DNA of 64,000 bases from Hexactinellida sp. DTS-2022 (GCA_028753945.1 JAPNXP010000002.1:1550001-1614000); one strand, 5' to 3'. Positions 1 to 11,953 are shown, numbered from the stretch's first letter. Notes: generated by a model not told the origin, from the letters alone. Numbers and translations are program-made.

Positions 1-430
1 ATTTGCTTTTCTGCCCATTATATTGTGTATATTTTGAAGTCTGTTATCCCCCTGCTCTCGACTGACGAGTGCCCCTTTCTGTAAAACACTATTTTAGATT
101 TGTCTTATGTTTGTACTTACAACTAGTTATACTTACCATATACTTAATTTGGTATTATCTATAGCAATCTATTCATGTTTGCAATTTTGCATTTCTGATG
201 TTGCTATGACTTAATTTATATCTTTCTGGTAGAATTTCGAATTTATCCGGGATCATTGAGTTGGGATTAAGGTTATTCATGTAAGTTACGATATTGCAAG
301 TCGATTTCTATTGACAAGACCGGTGGCCGTAGTAAGAATCAGATGCTACCTAAGATTTTGGATTTTGGGTTCATTCCGCGAAATATAGTAAGTGACAAAT
401 TAGAATTTAGCAATTGCATTATTTTGCTAA
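1..430. other. AT-rich sequence, no gene seen
   Basis: No open reading frame, RNA gene or clear repeat end is visible. The stretch ends at the putative 5' end of a Helitron (TCTATACTATTAA at 431). Confidence 0.5.
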
Positions 431-452
431 TCTATACTATTAACATAAAAAA

Positions 453-1775
453 CCCCTCACAGACGGGATGGGAGTGTGCTCCTTCTGATTTGCACTTCCC
501 CAATTTTATTTAAGTAGAATTTCTATATTAAAATTACATTTATCTTAGTGTAATATAATTTAATTATTGTTTGAATTGTGAAGACTTCAAATGTTTAAAT
601 AATTAAAGATTAATTAAAATTATTACAAATAGAAATTAGGATACGTGTAGTATTTACGTTACTATTTTGAATACTATAATTGACATCATCATCAACTTGT
701 AAAATGTTCCAACTTCCAAGTGTTTTCTTTGCACTTGTATGAAACACATATTCACTTACAAACCAATCAATAACAGTCAATATCTAGTAGGCTTATGTAA
801 TATGTTCTATTGTATTCAGTATACTATAGAGTAATTACAATATGGAGAAGATGGCTGATTTATGTAAATAATCGTTAATAAAACGTAGAATTGATTAGCG
901 ACCTAATAATTTGAATTGATATATAGAAAGAACACCCTTAGGAGAATACAACCTCTATATTTTCAATAACTAATTCGAATTATTAAAGAGTCACTGGACC
1001 AGGACACAAATTTCGATATAATTGACAAACAAAAGCGAAATTGAGAAATCGGGCTTCGAGATGATCATCTCCAGGAAATTCTATATCTCCTGTCCAAATG
1101 TGAAATCTCTATCCCTAATTGTCTAGTCAGGCCATCGCGTACGGCCGGCCGGCCAGCCGGAAGTCCGACAGAGGTAAATTAAGGCCACGGATCCCCTGGA
1201 AACTGGCGGGGGCCATACACTTGTTATTTTGTTCTATTATACTCTTCCCAAATATCTATTATTCAAGACAAAGTTTGACTCTCTAGCTCATATACTTTCC
1301 GAGATAGAGTGAGTTATGTGAATATGGAACTAAATGACATATCAATTACCATAACATTAATTGAAATTTTCCTACCCACAGGAAAATATTAGAGAATTGG
1401 GCAGTTATCAATGCAGTAATAGATACTATAAAAGTTACTACTATATAGTAGGCTTTAGGCGATAGAGAGCTTTTAGCGATTCATTGTTTACTTTCAATAC
1501 TATTGGAGTGACTTCATAAAATTTTCTGTAATGTGTTACATTCCAGAATATGTCATTTAGTTCCATATTCACATAACTCACTCTATCTCGGAAAGTATAT
1601 GAGCTAGAGAGTCAAACTTTGTCTTGAATAATAGATATTTGGGAAGAGTATAATAGAACAAAATAACAAGTGTATGGCCCCCGCCAGTTTCCAGGGGATC
1701 CGAGGCCTAAATAGTGTACACTTATAAAACTATAGTAGGACCTACTATAACGTTTTTTACTAGAAGAAGCACACT
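453..1775 (-). mobile_element. Family-G non-coding element, copy 1
   Basis: This is the reverse complement of 45622-46982: the same CCCCTCACAGACGGGATGG end, the same internal sequence and the same AGTGTGCTTCTTCTAG end. Both ends carry AGTGTGCT(C/T)CTTCT as a short inverted repeat. It lies in an A-run (aaaaa on both sides), as the second copy does. The superfamily is not recognised. A fold-back element interrupts it at 1189-1701. Confidence 0.65.
1189..1701. mobile_element. Fold-back MITE inside the G element
   Basis: Arms of about 145 bp (1189-1335 and 1560-1701) are inverted copies. They begin GGATCCCCTGGAAACTGG and end in its complement. The second G copy (45870-45890) lacks this insertion, so it is a later arrival. 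Flanks AAGGCCAC and GAGGCCTA share AGGCC in register, possibly a decayed 8-bp duplication. Confidence 0.7.
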
Positions 1776-2209
1776 AAAAATGAATTAAGTAGAAAATCAA
1801 AACACAAAGCCTGGGTGTGTGCTATATTTGTTTGTATGTTGCGAGTTGATTGAGAAAGTGGACGGTTTTCAAATGTGATTTTTGGCATATCGGGGTAACT
1901 TTTGGCACCCGACAACAAGTTGAGGTTTCCACTCATATTTATCACACCTCGACAAGTTATGACGTCATTGTCACATTTCGAGAACCCTGAAAATACACTT
2001 AATCGCCCATAATTTGCGCCCTCTAAGAGATAGATATCTGAAAATTTAATAGAACATGTACATTAATGATGCGGACACGTTGGTCACACCAGATTGCCAA
2101 TATGCTAACTCATTATCGCATGATGACGTAATCACTAAAATTTCACATTGTTAAATTTGCCTTTTAGGCCTATTTACGCTTTAGAATCAATGTTAGAAGT
2201 GTATAAACC

Positions 2210-2372
2210 CAGGGGCGGCTTTAGGCACACGCAACACAAGCAACCGCGTGGGGCGCCATGATTTAGGGGGCGAAAAATTACAATTCAATTAGTATTTGAT
2301 GGAATTGATGGAAAACGCGGGGCGCCAAGATACTTTTTGCGTGGGGCGCCGAAAGAGCTAAAGCCGCCACTG
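2210..2372. mobile_element. hAT-type MITE
   Basis: Its ends are CAGGGGCGGCTTTAG and CTAAAGCCGCCACTG. A perfect 8-bp duplication TATAAACC lies on both sides (2202-2209 and 2373-2380). It is inserted in Helitron family H; other H copies are uninterrupted here. Confidence 0.9.
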
Positions 2373-2693
2373 TATAAACCACATACCAACCGCGAAGCGG
2401 TTGGTATGTGGTTGTGTTCTGTCGCGAAGCGACCTAGCAAGCGAAGCGCGCTAGTTGTTAATTAACTGATAATTATTTCATAAATAATTATATAAGAATT
2501 AAGATACATCCTTTGTTTTAGTCCTCATTATTTCTCTTATATTTATCCTTAAATCATTGAGGCAGCTGACTTGTATAAGTATCTGATCATGTCTATACGT
2601 ACAATTGAATTGCTCAGATCTATTACTATCGAAGGTCACGCTATATGATATTATATACGTGTTGTATTGTGCACTAGTCTGTTGGTATAGGAG

Positions 2694-3070
2694 ATGCTAC
2701 GGAAGAGAAAGAAATCGGAAGGCGGCGATTATCGCGAGGCGTCAGAGAGGAAACAAGCGGAGTTGTTTTGGCTGAGAGAGCACGAGGCGCAGCAGAGCTC
2801 CTGGGACCAGCAGGCTGAGCTCAACTACGAAGAGTTAGCTCAGAAACAGAAGGTACGCGTCGAGGATTCAGCTTACCCAGAGCTGTTCGATTACAAAAGA
2901 TCTTCCGTGTATAGCGTTACATACATGGGAGTCATAAAAGGACTCAACTTTCAACCGATCACTGAGACAGGAAAGTCAGATTTTGTTGAACAGATAGACT
3001 TGGCTCAGAGACAGGGGAGGATACCCTGGATATCCAATGCAGAAGATGCTAGAACTCTAACGATCTCCAG
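2694..3070 (+). CDS. ITGB1BP1-like: ICAP1-like PTB-domain protein, exon 1
   Basis: First coding exon of a two-exon gene (with 12164-12425) whose 212-aa product resembles integrin beta-1 binding protein 1 (ICAP1, about 200 aa), a cytoplasmic adaptor that uses a C-terminal PTB domain to bind integrin tails and KRIT1. What is seen: a basic start (MLRKRKK), a charged Gln/Glu-rich stretch (residues about 15-55), then the PTB beginning at V-T-Y-M-G-V-I-K-G-L and the helix I-D-L-A-Q-R-Q-G. The exon ends TCC-AG|gtgtct (phase 2). Exon 2 starts A-CAC-GAA after ag, restoring Arg and continuing the domain in frame. The ATG at 2694 is the first in-frame start after upstream AT-rich sequence. CCM2-type PTB proteins are the alternative, but the short length and the protein ending with the PTB favour ICAP1. 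Confidence 0.7.
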
Positions 3071-3084
3071 GTGTCTAATTATTC

Positions 3085-4200
3085 GGGAAAAATTCCCAAA
3101 ATACTCAACTTTTTTAAAAATTTCCAAATATACTCAACAATACTCAACTAATTTGTAGATATACTCAAGTTTTATTGGATTATTCCAAATATGCTCAAGT
3201 TTTATTGGATTATTGAAACTAGTATATATGGTGCTCCAGGCACAAATATGTATTAGTACAAGCTGCTCGTCTGCTCTACGCGTCCTTACAACTTGTATTC
3301 GGGCCTGCGGGCCTCGCTTGTCTTTCAAGCATGTTCCTTTTCAAATTAAATGTCGTTCTTGATGAGTGGCCCCTAGCTGTCTAATTATATCCGTGGATCC
3401 TAGCTACAGGTTCATATAAGACAGAGTAAATAATTTAGATATTTTTGCTAATTTGAAGAGATAATTTTCTAGATATTAAAGCTTGTCCGTGTATAATAAT
3501 ATATCAACTCCAAATATTAAAAACTGTACCAGTATACCCCTAACTTTGGGATGTGGAGAAGTTATTGTATTGATTGATATTAATTTGATATCAAATAACA
3601 CAATTGATTGTTAGAAATGTATGGCTAGACAGACAGAACACAAATAACTGATTAGATGCCTGAACTCCTCTCGACCAATTAGATCTCAGTATTCTATAAT
3701 GCACACTTAACATTTGACAGACACTAAAGCATTCAATTAAACTAATTGAATGCTAACTGCTAATCCATACTGGAACAACCTTCGAAATTTAATTGGCTAA
3801 AAGTTTTGACTCCATTTGTGATGGAAGATGTGAATCATTTTTTTATATATTGAACTTGTTGATAGATACAGTATTCCCTACCCCCCTGCCAAATTTCAAG
3901 TCTGTAGCTTTTACCACTTCCTCAATCAATTCTGAACAATAAACAAATACACAAACATCCACAAAAACATTGTGATTTAATTAATATATAGGATATAGCC
4001 TTTCTAACCTTGTTTAGATCTGTGAATTATTGAAAAGTTGAGTGATTGGAATTTATTGACAAAAACTTGAGTAGAATTGGAAGTAATTTTGAAAAACTTA
4101 AGTAGATTAGGGAAGATCTAGTTTTATATTTGAGTGTCAGTAAAAAGTTGAGTATATTTTGAAATTTTGAATAAACTTGAGTAATTTATGGAATTTCCCC
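3085..4200. mobile_element. Terminal-inverted-repeat element K with 10-bp target duplication
   Basis: It starts GGGAAAAATTCCC and ends GGAATTTCCCC, with a perfect 10-bp direct repeat CTAATTATTC on each side (3075-3084 and 4201-4210). Subterminal regions carry repeated ACTCAACTTTT/ACTCAAGTTT motifs in inverted orientation (3100-3210 and 4020-4185). A 9-11-bp TSD fits Mutator-like elements. It is non-coding, and begins 15 bp inside the ICAP1-like intron, directly after the splice donor. Confidence 0.8.
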
Positions 4201-4210
4201 CTAATTATTC

Positions 4211-4737
4211 TATGGATAATTAATTCTATTACACATGCTTTATACCCTTCTTGTTAAAACCAGAGTTTACTCTGTGCTAGTGTCTTTACCATACGGCAGT
4301 CACCCGAGTTATCCAGCACTTAACCGGATATTTTAAATCAAGCGTGTCTAAGTTATTTACTCGAGGGTACTGAGGGTAATCTGTGCCGCGCAACTTTTGA
4401 CCTTCTAAAAAGTTTGTAGCAATGATCGTTTTCTTAACTTATGCCTCATTGAAATTTTTTCTTGACATTTACCCCATTAGCCTATTTATTGACATTTCGT
4501 GTAGATATTCTTGCTATTATGCCCTAAATCCATTTACATTTGACTATATTGGATTCTTTATTATATGGAGTGTGTGTGTTAGATAGTTCTTATGCTTTGG
4601 CTGGATAACTATAAGGTGATCTCCGGTGCCATTCTCAGAGCCCCCTACTTCAGAACTAGATTATGAACACTTATGCATCTCCCATTGGGTTTTACTTACT
4701 AACCGGTTAGTACATAAAACTATGTAATATATATATA
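4211..4737. other. Intronic sequence, nothing recognised
   Basis: AT-rich intron of the ICAP1-like gene between element K and a Helitron end. No ORF or repeat boundary was recognised. Confidence 0.4.
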
Positions 4738-4880
4738 CGAGCCCTTCGGTCTCGGTCGCTTCGCGACTGATCACTCTCACAAAGGCCGCTTCGCGACCTT
4801 TGTTTCGTGGTAGACACTATGTAGTACAAATAACGGCCGCTTAGCGGCCTTACGCACCATGAAGTGTGAGTGTATTACCT
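4738..4880 (-). mobile_element. 3' end of a family-I Helitron (5' end not found)
   Basis: In minus orientation it ends GACCGAAGGGCTCG|T, as do the copies ending at 7401 and 53147. The hairpins are TCGCGAAGCGA and GGCCGC...GCGGCC. The 5' terminus of this copy was not found, so it may be truncated. Confidence 0.6.
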
Positions 4881-5455
4881 CATAAAGAATTAAGTGCTAA
4901 TTATCTTATTATCTCAAAGATTATTGTAGTTAGGCATAGAAAATGTATTATCGATGAATAGGAAGTTACCAATTCAGGATAGATCAGTACCAGTCTAGTT
5001 TACATAACATTCATAGTTTTTGAGTTATGGCACATTTTAGGAAATATACATTTTCCATGGCAACCGAGGAATTGTCAACATTCCATTTATAATTTCGATA
5101 TATTTATTCTACTACTTCTGGGTATAACCATGTCCCAATTTTGAACATTTATAACGCGTTTAACTATGTTATAAGTATGCTAGAAAAACAAGATAATTCG
5201 CAACCAAAATAACCATAACGTCATCAAATGATGACATATCACAATTCTGGAGGGTGCTATGTATACCTGGATACCATATTCCTATTTAGTTATAATACAC
5301 TTTTCAGCTCTATCAGTGCTAATTATTCGAATAAAGATCAATTCTCCACTTTGAAAATTAGAAACTGGCCTCTTTGTTTTATGGCCTTCTCGGCGACATA
5401 TATAGCCGTATATTAAGTAGGCCATGCTTGTACTAATATACTTTAACTCCGCTCC

Positions 5456-5828
5456 TCAGATAGAAAATGAGCGCGCTCATTTTGCGCTCCTTTTTCACAC
5501 CTTTCAAATTGAAAAAATAATTAAATCGTCAGAATTACGTACTTTATAGGGCAATAATATAAAATTTGGTGACTTTCAGAAGAAAATGTTAGCTCGTAAC
5601 TCTCCAATTCACATTTTGCTTCAAATCTTGATGAATTATGGACATAATTAGGAAATTATCTGTGAATAAATGTACTAGAAGTTTTGCAACAATCGAAGAA
5701 AAAAGGAGCGCGCTCCAGTGTGCTCCACCTCGCTCCTCAATTTTAGAAAGAGCGCGCTCCAGCCTGCGCTCCTGAAAAATGGAGCGCGCACCAGGAGCGG
5801 CGCTCTTTGGAGCGCGCTCCTTTAAGGC
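5456..5828. repeat. GAGCGCGCTC palindrome-rich repeat
   Basis: Many short palindromes of the form GGAGCGCGCTCC occur at 5468-5480 and 5704-5822, separated by AT-rich sequence. The two ends are roughly inverted, so this may be a MITE. Related GGAGCGCGA words occur at 29209-29270. Confidence 0.45.
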
Positions 5829-5977
5829 TCTGCTATTAATTCATGGCCACGGTTCACAAATTTGGTGAATAGGCCTTATATATAACGTAGGTCACGATTC
5901 ATTATATACTGAAACGCTTCTATCTAAAATTTCAAAATCTTATTTGATTTATATTGATAATCGTGAGATTATATCTA

Positions 5978-7401
5978 TCTATATATTAAAAGCGGAATTG
6001 TTGTGTGTTTGTTTGTTTGTTTGTTTGTTTGTTTGGATGTTTGTCCGTAATTGATTGGAAAGACTACGAGTCCCAGAAAGCTGAAAATTGGCATGCAGGG
6101 GTAATTTCACACGCTGACAACGATCTATTGGTTTTCTAAGCGAAATAACGGGATTATGACGTCATAAACGAACATATTTGGGGATAACTCATTCAGTTTT
6201 TATTCGATTCGCCCACAATTTTCGATAATAACACAACATACCATGAGACACACGTATACTAATTTATGGGAATGTGACGTCACGTAGGATCTAATTTGGA
6301 TTCAGCTCTTACACTTTTGGTTCAATCGACAAATAATTTTGTCACATTATAAAACAGAATGTATTGCATGTCCCTAGAAATTTTTATAATTTTCGCATTT
6401 AATCTGAGCCAGGCAATAACAAAAATGTAACCTCCAATTGCTGCATCATTGCACATATTGAGGTTTGATGATTTAATCTTTACCTACAATATTTCCGAAA
6501 TTGCATACTTGATTAATCCAGTTTGGCTTCCATCAGTTTATTCTATTCGTGATGTATTTAGCTTACGTCAATCACATAAGTTATATTACTAGCAATCTGA
6601 TTTGTTTGGTCAACAAGAATGCGCTTAGAGTCTAAAATGCATTGTTTATTTATTACACCTATATTGGCTTCTATAATAAGACTATCAATAGAACATAGGA
6701 TTTCTACTAGAAATGAATTAAAAGTAATCTAAGATTTTGGTTCTGCTTAACGATGAGATTTATTATGTTAATTATTCCTATCAATTAAATTAAATAATTC
6801 ACTAACCCAGCTCCTGCAAAATAAATAGTTTATGGAGGGATGTATAAATGTTTATTACTATTAAATCAAATATTTTGCAACCCTGAATGTACCTCTGCAT
6901 AATAATGGTTTAATGGTGAGAATAAGACCGCGTAGCGGTCTTATTCTCATCTTTAAACCATTATTATGCAGAGATTAAATCCAGAGTTGGTAAATTACTT
7001 TGCAATTTACTGAAATTAATTAATTGCGTATAATTTACCAACACAGGTCTCAATTTATTTGAGCTAACAAGCTAACGTTTTAATATAGCTGAACGAGCTA
7101 CCCTTAAGAATTATTGAGCTATTAATTAACTAATAATTATTAACTAATGAGCAATGAGAATAACTTACAAACATAATTTCCCAAAACAAATTACAGTAAC
7201 TAATCAAAACCAAAAATGAATTTTAGGCACGGACACAGGTGAACTCATTATTAATAATTATATTATTGCTTTTGGGGAGGGAAAGGCCGCGAAGCGGCCG
7301 TTAATTGCATTGCGTAGTGCCTAACACGAACGAACAAAAGTCGCGAAGCGACTTTTGTGAGAGAGTGATCCGTCGCGAAGCGACCGAGACCGAAGGGCTC
7401 G
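5978..7401 (+). mobile_element. Helitron-type element, family I, copy a
   Basis: It starts A|TCTATATATTAAAAGCGG followed by a (TTTG)n tract, and ends GACCGAAGGGCTCG|T. The 3' half has a long hairpin at 6893-6973 (stem ATAATAATGGTTTAA, loop region CGCGTAGCG) and terminal hairpins GGCCGCGAAGCGGCC and GTCGCGAAGCGAC. No transposase is visible. The last four bases CTCG differ from the usual CTRR, but three copies agree. It is followed directly by Helitron H copy 2, head to tail. Confidence 0.65.
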
Positions 7402-7909
7402 TACTATTAAAACACAAGGCTGGGTGTATATGTGTATACGTATTATATATATTTGTTTGTATGTTACGAGTTGATTGAAGAAAGTGGACGGTTTCCAAAT
7501 GTGATTTTTGGCATATAGGGGTAACTTTTGGCACCCGCCAACAAGTTGAGGTTTCCACTCAAATTTGTCACACCTCGACAAGTTATGACGTCATTGTCAC
7601 ATTTCGAGAACCCTGAAATACACTTAATCGCACATAATTCCCGCCCTCTGAGAGATAAAAATCTGAAAAGTTAATAGAACATGCACATTAATGATGCGGA
7701 CACGTTGGTCACACAAGATCACCAATATGCTTGCTCATTATCGCATGATGACGTAATCACTAAATTTCACATTGTTAAATTTGACTATTTTAGGCCTATT
7801 TACGCTTTATAATCAATATTAGGAGTATATAAACCACACACCAACCGCGAAGCTGTTGGTGTGTGGTTGTATTCTGCCGCGAAGCGACCTAGCAAGCGAA
7901 GCGCGCTAG
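7402..7909 (+). mobile_element. Helitron-type element, family H, copy 2
   Basis: It starts TACTATTAAAACACAAGG (the first two or three bases of TCTA are lost at the join with family I) and ends GCGCG-CTAG|T. The 3' hairpin region has the pattern CCAACCGCGAAG...TTGG followed by CTAGCAAGCGAAGCGCGCTAG at 7889-7909. Non-coding. Confidence 0.7.
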
Positions 7910-8029
7910 TTGTTATTAAATACGGCAGTTTTATTAGTATATATTGATGAAAATATTGTGGGAATTATCTTGTTCATAAGTAAATTTTGCAAAATATCAA
8001 CACTTCGATATTATGAGTGAGTACCATTT

Positions 8030-8290
8030 AAAAATGGTTGCATAATGTTTGTTCGAAGTACCATTTAAATATGGTTGCATAATGTTTATTCGATGACTGC
8101 CCGAACCATCTAAGCCATGAGCAATCTCAAATTCAATTGGATATTGTTGGGAATTTAGTTCCATAGTTTGCAAATCATCCGCAGTATGTTTCATTAATTC
8201 AAAATAAGAATGAGTAACACCAATATTCTGCCCTTCCTTGTGTATAAATTTAATTTTTGGAGTTAGGGCTATTTGTGATCTAAAAATTGC
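8030..8290 (-). pseudogene. Degenerate coding remnant, unrecognised family
   Basis: The minus strand reads as a continuous protein-like stretch from about 8290 to 8095, with E-I-A-H-G-L-D-G-S-G-S-H near its end. A tandem duplication of about 40 bp (8028-8093, word CATTATGCAACCAT) then breaks it. The D-G-S-G-S-H motif looks like a conserved catalytic or binding motif, but I cannot name the family. A more degenerate piece lies upstream on the same strand (8330-8420). It may belong with the + strand remnant at 8905-9811. Confidence 0.35.
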
Positions 8291-8904
8291 AATGTGATCG
8301 TATTATGGAAAGATTATTAGATTATACCTTCCTGTTTGCACAGCTTTCTGATATTCTAATATTTTCGTTTGCCAATTTCTAGAATGTCGAGCAAAAATGC
8401 AGACTTATCAATAGGCAACTGCTTGTATGAATTGGAGAAGGTGCTGTTTATAATATTTGAGGAAACTATAGAAGCTAGAGTTTCAAAAACTTCTGGGATA
8501 TTTCGTAACCACTATTAGAAAAAATTGATGCATTTCTGAATAAATCGGGTAGGTATTATGTTTCTGGAAATTAAAACGAAGGAAAATACACAAAAAGAGT
8601 CAAAAAAATGCAATAATTGGCCTTTCTTGGGTCAAATATATATGAAACTATTGCACGAATAGTCCCAAGTTGCATCATAATTTACTTATACTAAATATCT
8701 CCAAAAATTTCAGAGCCTAGACATATTCTTTCGTTTAGAAAATATTCATCGGAGTGTAAAATTATGCATTTTGAGATAATAGTGATTAAAGTTATATTAA
8801 CTTAACGTAATAGAGGAAAAATTTTAATCATATTACCCAACTCGGATATTCAAAGGATATCCTTCATCATTACATCGACATATTGGTAAGTTATCCCCAA
8901 GGTG

Positions 8905-9811
8905 CTCAAGCCCCTAAACTTGATATTCTAGGAACTGGTGATAACTCTCGTCGTGTAACACGCACTCATGATTCTGAACATTGTTTAGTTTGCGAAATAT
9001 ATCGTGCGTGTCGTGGAGTTAATTAATCGGTTAATAAAAGATTCCTATAACTCGAAATCCTCCGAAGTAATAGACCAAATATCTTATTCAGATGATGAAT
9101 CTTCAAAGTCTACTTACTTCAAAAATCACAACACTCCTGCAAAGTGTTCAAAATACTTAAACACCCAAACAGTTGCTCATGAGTGCAATAGGCAGCAATC
9201 AATTCAGAATGCTGTGAAATGTTGGAAAGGAAGGGAATTACTAACGAAGTGGTACCCAATTTTCTAAGAAAATTTGCGAGTAATACAAAATCACCAGAAG
9301 TTGAAGTAGATTCGCTTAAAGTTAGGCTATTGAATGGACGTTACGGTAGCTTACCTGCCAACCCATCAGTAAGTACCGAAGATAGTAATCAGTTGAAGAT
9401 CGATCTTGCTATATCTGATAATGTTTTGCAAAAAAATTGTAAAAGGTTGAATAATCACGGCCTCATGATAACTAATCCTCGTAGCGCCCTGGATGCTCTT
9501 AAATCGAAATTGGAGACTTTTTCAGAGAAGATTAAATATTTATGCAACATCGAGCCAAATTGCACGGAGAAGTTGAGAATTACGTAGAAAAGGAGATCGA
9601 GATTGTTTATTGCAATGATATACCCGAGCTTATTCGAAGGACTGAAGGTAAACGTCTGATCAATACAGAGTATTACCGTTGGGGTGTAGATCATGGAAAA
9701 GGATTTCTCAAAGTTGTGCTACAACCGACGTATAATTTAGATTATATTGACAGTGTAAAAGGTTGCCTTTTAGTCGCTGTTACAAATGCTCCTAAAACAA
9801 GGGAAAACTAA
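8905..9811 (+). pseudogene. Degenerate coding region, unrecognised family
   Basis: Three overlapping reading frames (8905-8994 into 9004-9267, then 9219-9587, then 9542-9811) look like one protein broken by frameshifts and an in-frame stop at 8995. Visible features are a zinc-knuckle-like H-C-L-V-C near 8977, a helical Lys/Glu-rich middle, and a C-terminal motif W-G-V-D-H-G-K-G-F-L-K-V-V-L. It is probably transposon-derived because it is broken and lies in a transposon-filled intron. No function is assigned. Confidence 0.4.
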
Positions 9812-10129
9812 AGGAAAATTTTTCAGTTATTTCCGACTCTTGATCTAACCGATCCCAAGACAATGCTTACATCTGATCTAAAGGTCACCAGCCCTGATTT
9901 GTGGTTTACGTGGTGGTGCTGCAAAATACCCATGTCCTTACTGAACTTACTCGAGAACAACTGAAGTAACTCCCTTTCGAGAAAATGTGGGAAAAACTGC
10001 TGTGTGAATATCAAGGTAATCCAAATCATGCAAAATAATGTTATGGTGTTGAAGAACTTCCCCTCTTACATTTTCAAAATCCAGCATTATCATTTCCGAT
10101 CGCTGCAGTACACGCTTAATTAGGACCAG

Positions 10130-10272
10130 AGTTGCACGCGGGCCGAAATTTCTAACCGCGGCCCGGCCCTCGGCCCGCAATATCAAGTAATTCCGGCCCG
10201 CGACTGAATTATTCTGCCCGCAAAAAGCCGCATGGATATTTTTGGCCCGCAAGAGGCCCGCAGCTTGTTTGT
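10130..10272. repeat. GC-rich GGCCCGC repeat
   Basis: GGCCCGC words in both orientations occur in a short block (10137-10265) in otherwise AT-rich DNA. It could be a small MITE; no clean ends were found. Confidence 0.4.
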
Positions 10273-10499
10273 TGCAGCTTGCAGCTTGTATATAAATTTC
10301 AATATGTTTGTTATTAATTTCAGTTCAAGAGGATAATTAGGGAATCCTTGTATGAGTTCCGAGATTGTGAAACTGATGAATAAGGGAAAAATTAGTCTTC
10401 TTACTATTTTGGCCCTCTGGATTTCAGAAACCTACAACTTGAGTGGATAGAGCCAGTTGCAGGTATACATAGGAAATCAGTGGATCATTAGGACACCTG

Positions 10500-11490
10500 C
10501 AAACGAGCTATCAATATACACAGCAATCCAGACAACAAACAATGGAGCTGAAATCTACCACGGAAAATTAAAGTCGGAAATTGTCGTTAATTAACCGTAT
10601 CCTTGCATATGGTTATTTATTCAAACAATGAACGACATCATTTCTGACACAGATTTAGACATAGAACGGATGAAAAGTGGGAAAAAAGATAGAACAACGA
10701 TATGCAGAGGAAATAGAGCAATAATAAGCTAGAATGAGGAGAATTCACCCCATTGCAATATTTATATGCATTGACACATACGATTGAACCAATAACAATT
10801 CAAACTAGCGATATGTCCTCCTCAGATTGTATGAGGACAACAGATATGTTATCTTAGACCAACTTCCCTTATGTTGTGTATGTTTGGAAGTAAGGGAAAC
10901 AACAGGGGGGGGTGAATCGGCAGATACTTGACCCATAGCCAGGTGGTGGGTCCCATTTTGAAAGGTAAATCCATGAAGTACTGCGAAATTTTGCAGCAAA
11001 TTAACTAGAATTTACACTAAGGGTAATTTTTAAAAATCTTATCACACCTAAAGGTGAGAATTGCTGACTAATTAAAATTGTAAAAAAATTTAAAGTGTGT
11101 TTTGGGTAAAAATGCTCATAGGAGGACTTCGGGGACCAGATGTAATTAACTTCGTATCAATTTATGCTAATCTGACACAGGTGACAACTCCAGAGTGTCA
11201 CTTATGGCAAATACTGAATGGGTGTAGGGGTCCAAAAGCAATAAATTCGTTAAGTAATTGGTACTTCGTGAGGGTGGTTGGGTGGGAATCCCTAAAAATA
11301 TATTTTTCCATGAAGTCACCTATGGGTTAGTATTCTTAAGATTGACCCCCCCCCTCGAAACAACAATGTTATTTTATTCCTGCAGACACGCAAAGACCTA
11401 TCAACGATGCACCCAACAACTACGTGAAACCTGCAATCAATGCCCAATTTGCCGTGCCACTATTGGATATTGCATACAAATTTTGATTCT
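10500..11490 (+). pseudogene. MULE transposase C-terminus with RING finger, remnant
   Basis: Around 10515-10640 the + strand reads T-T-N-N-G-A-E-I-Y-H-G, a C-terminal MULE transposase motif, followed by further C-terminal sequence with stops. Downstream, 11389-11480 reads as the second half of a C3HC4 RING finger: H-A-K, C-T-Q-Q-L, C-P-I-C-R-A-T-I. It is preceded by a splice-acceptor-like tttattcctgcag. The same MULE-then-RING order occurs on the minus strand at 42150-43740. Stops and frameshifts make it a pseudogene. It is inside the ICAP1-like intron. Confidence 0.5.
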
Positions 11491-11953
11491 CATTAGATTA
11501 TACCCTCATTATCATAATACTCATTTCATTTTAATTATTTACAATTATGCTAATTTAATTATCTGATTGGCAAATATCGTTAAGTTACCTCAACACTGAA
11601 AAGAGGGCTATAAAAATATAAGATAAAAATAGTAAATTCAATGCATTTCACAGTAATTATTTTAGTATAAAATTGGCTAATTTATTATAGTTAAAATAAT
11701 TTAATTTTAACTTAAACCCACAAAACAATTGTCAGCCTTAAAGGCAAAATGGATTTCGTCAAGGTCTCCTTTCGACGGATATTCTTATCGACCAATTTTC
11801 CTTTTTTGACAATTTTTTTTACGAAATTTCCGTAGACGAACTTTCCGGGATTCGTTAGATGATACCGCATCTCAGCAGACCTCAGACCTCAGAGAGGTTA
11901 CCTATAACTCGTAGTCTGGTGGAATTTAATAAATTGTTTATTTGTTGGTAATA

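Larger units (their letters stand above)
431..2454 (+). mobile_element. Helitron-type non-autonomous element (family H, copy 1), with nested insertions
   Basis: It starts A|TCTATACTATTAA and ends GCGCG-CTAG|T, the TC...CTRR termini and A/T flanks expected of Helitrons. The 3' end has hairpins built on CGCGAAGCG (around 2390-2412 and 2431-2443) and a terminal CTAGCAAGCGAAGCGCGCTAG stem at 2434-2454. The body matches copies at 7402-7909, 59949-60658 and 60747-61147. The copy is interrupted by a family-G element (453-1775) and a hAT MITE (2210-2372). The exact 5' join is uncertain because about 25 bp there are not shared with other copies. It has no coding capacity. Confidence 0.6.

Noticed and set aside
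11097-11330. 77-aa ORF
   Set aside because: No recognisable domain, and it lies within a decayed MULE-RING remnant.
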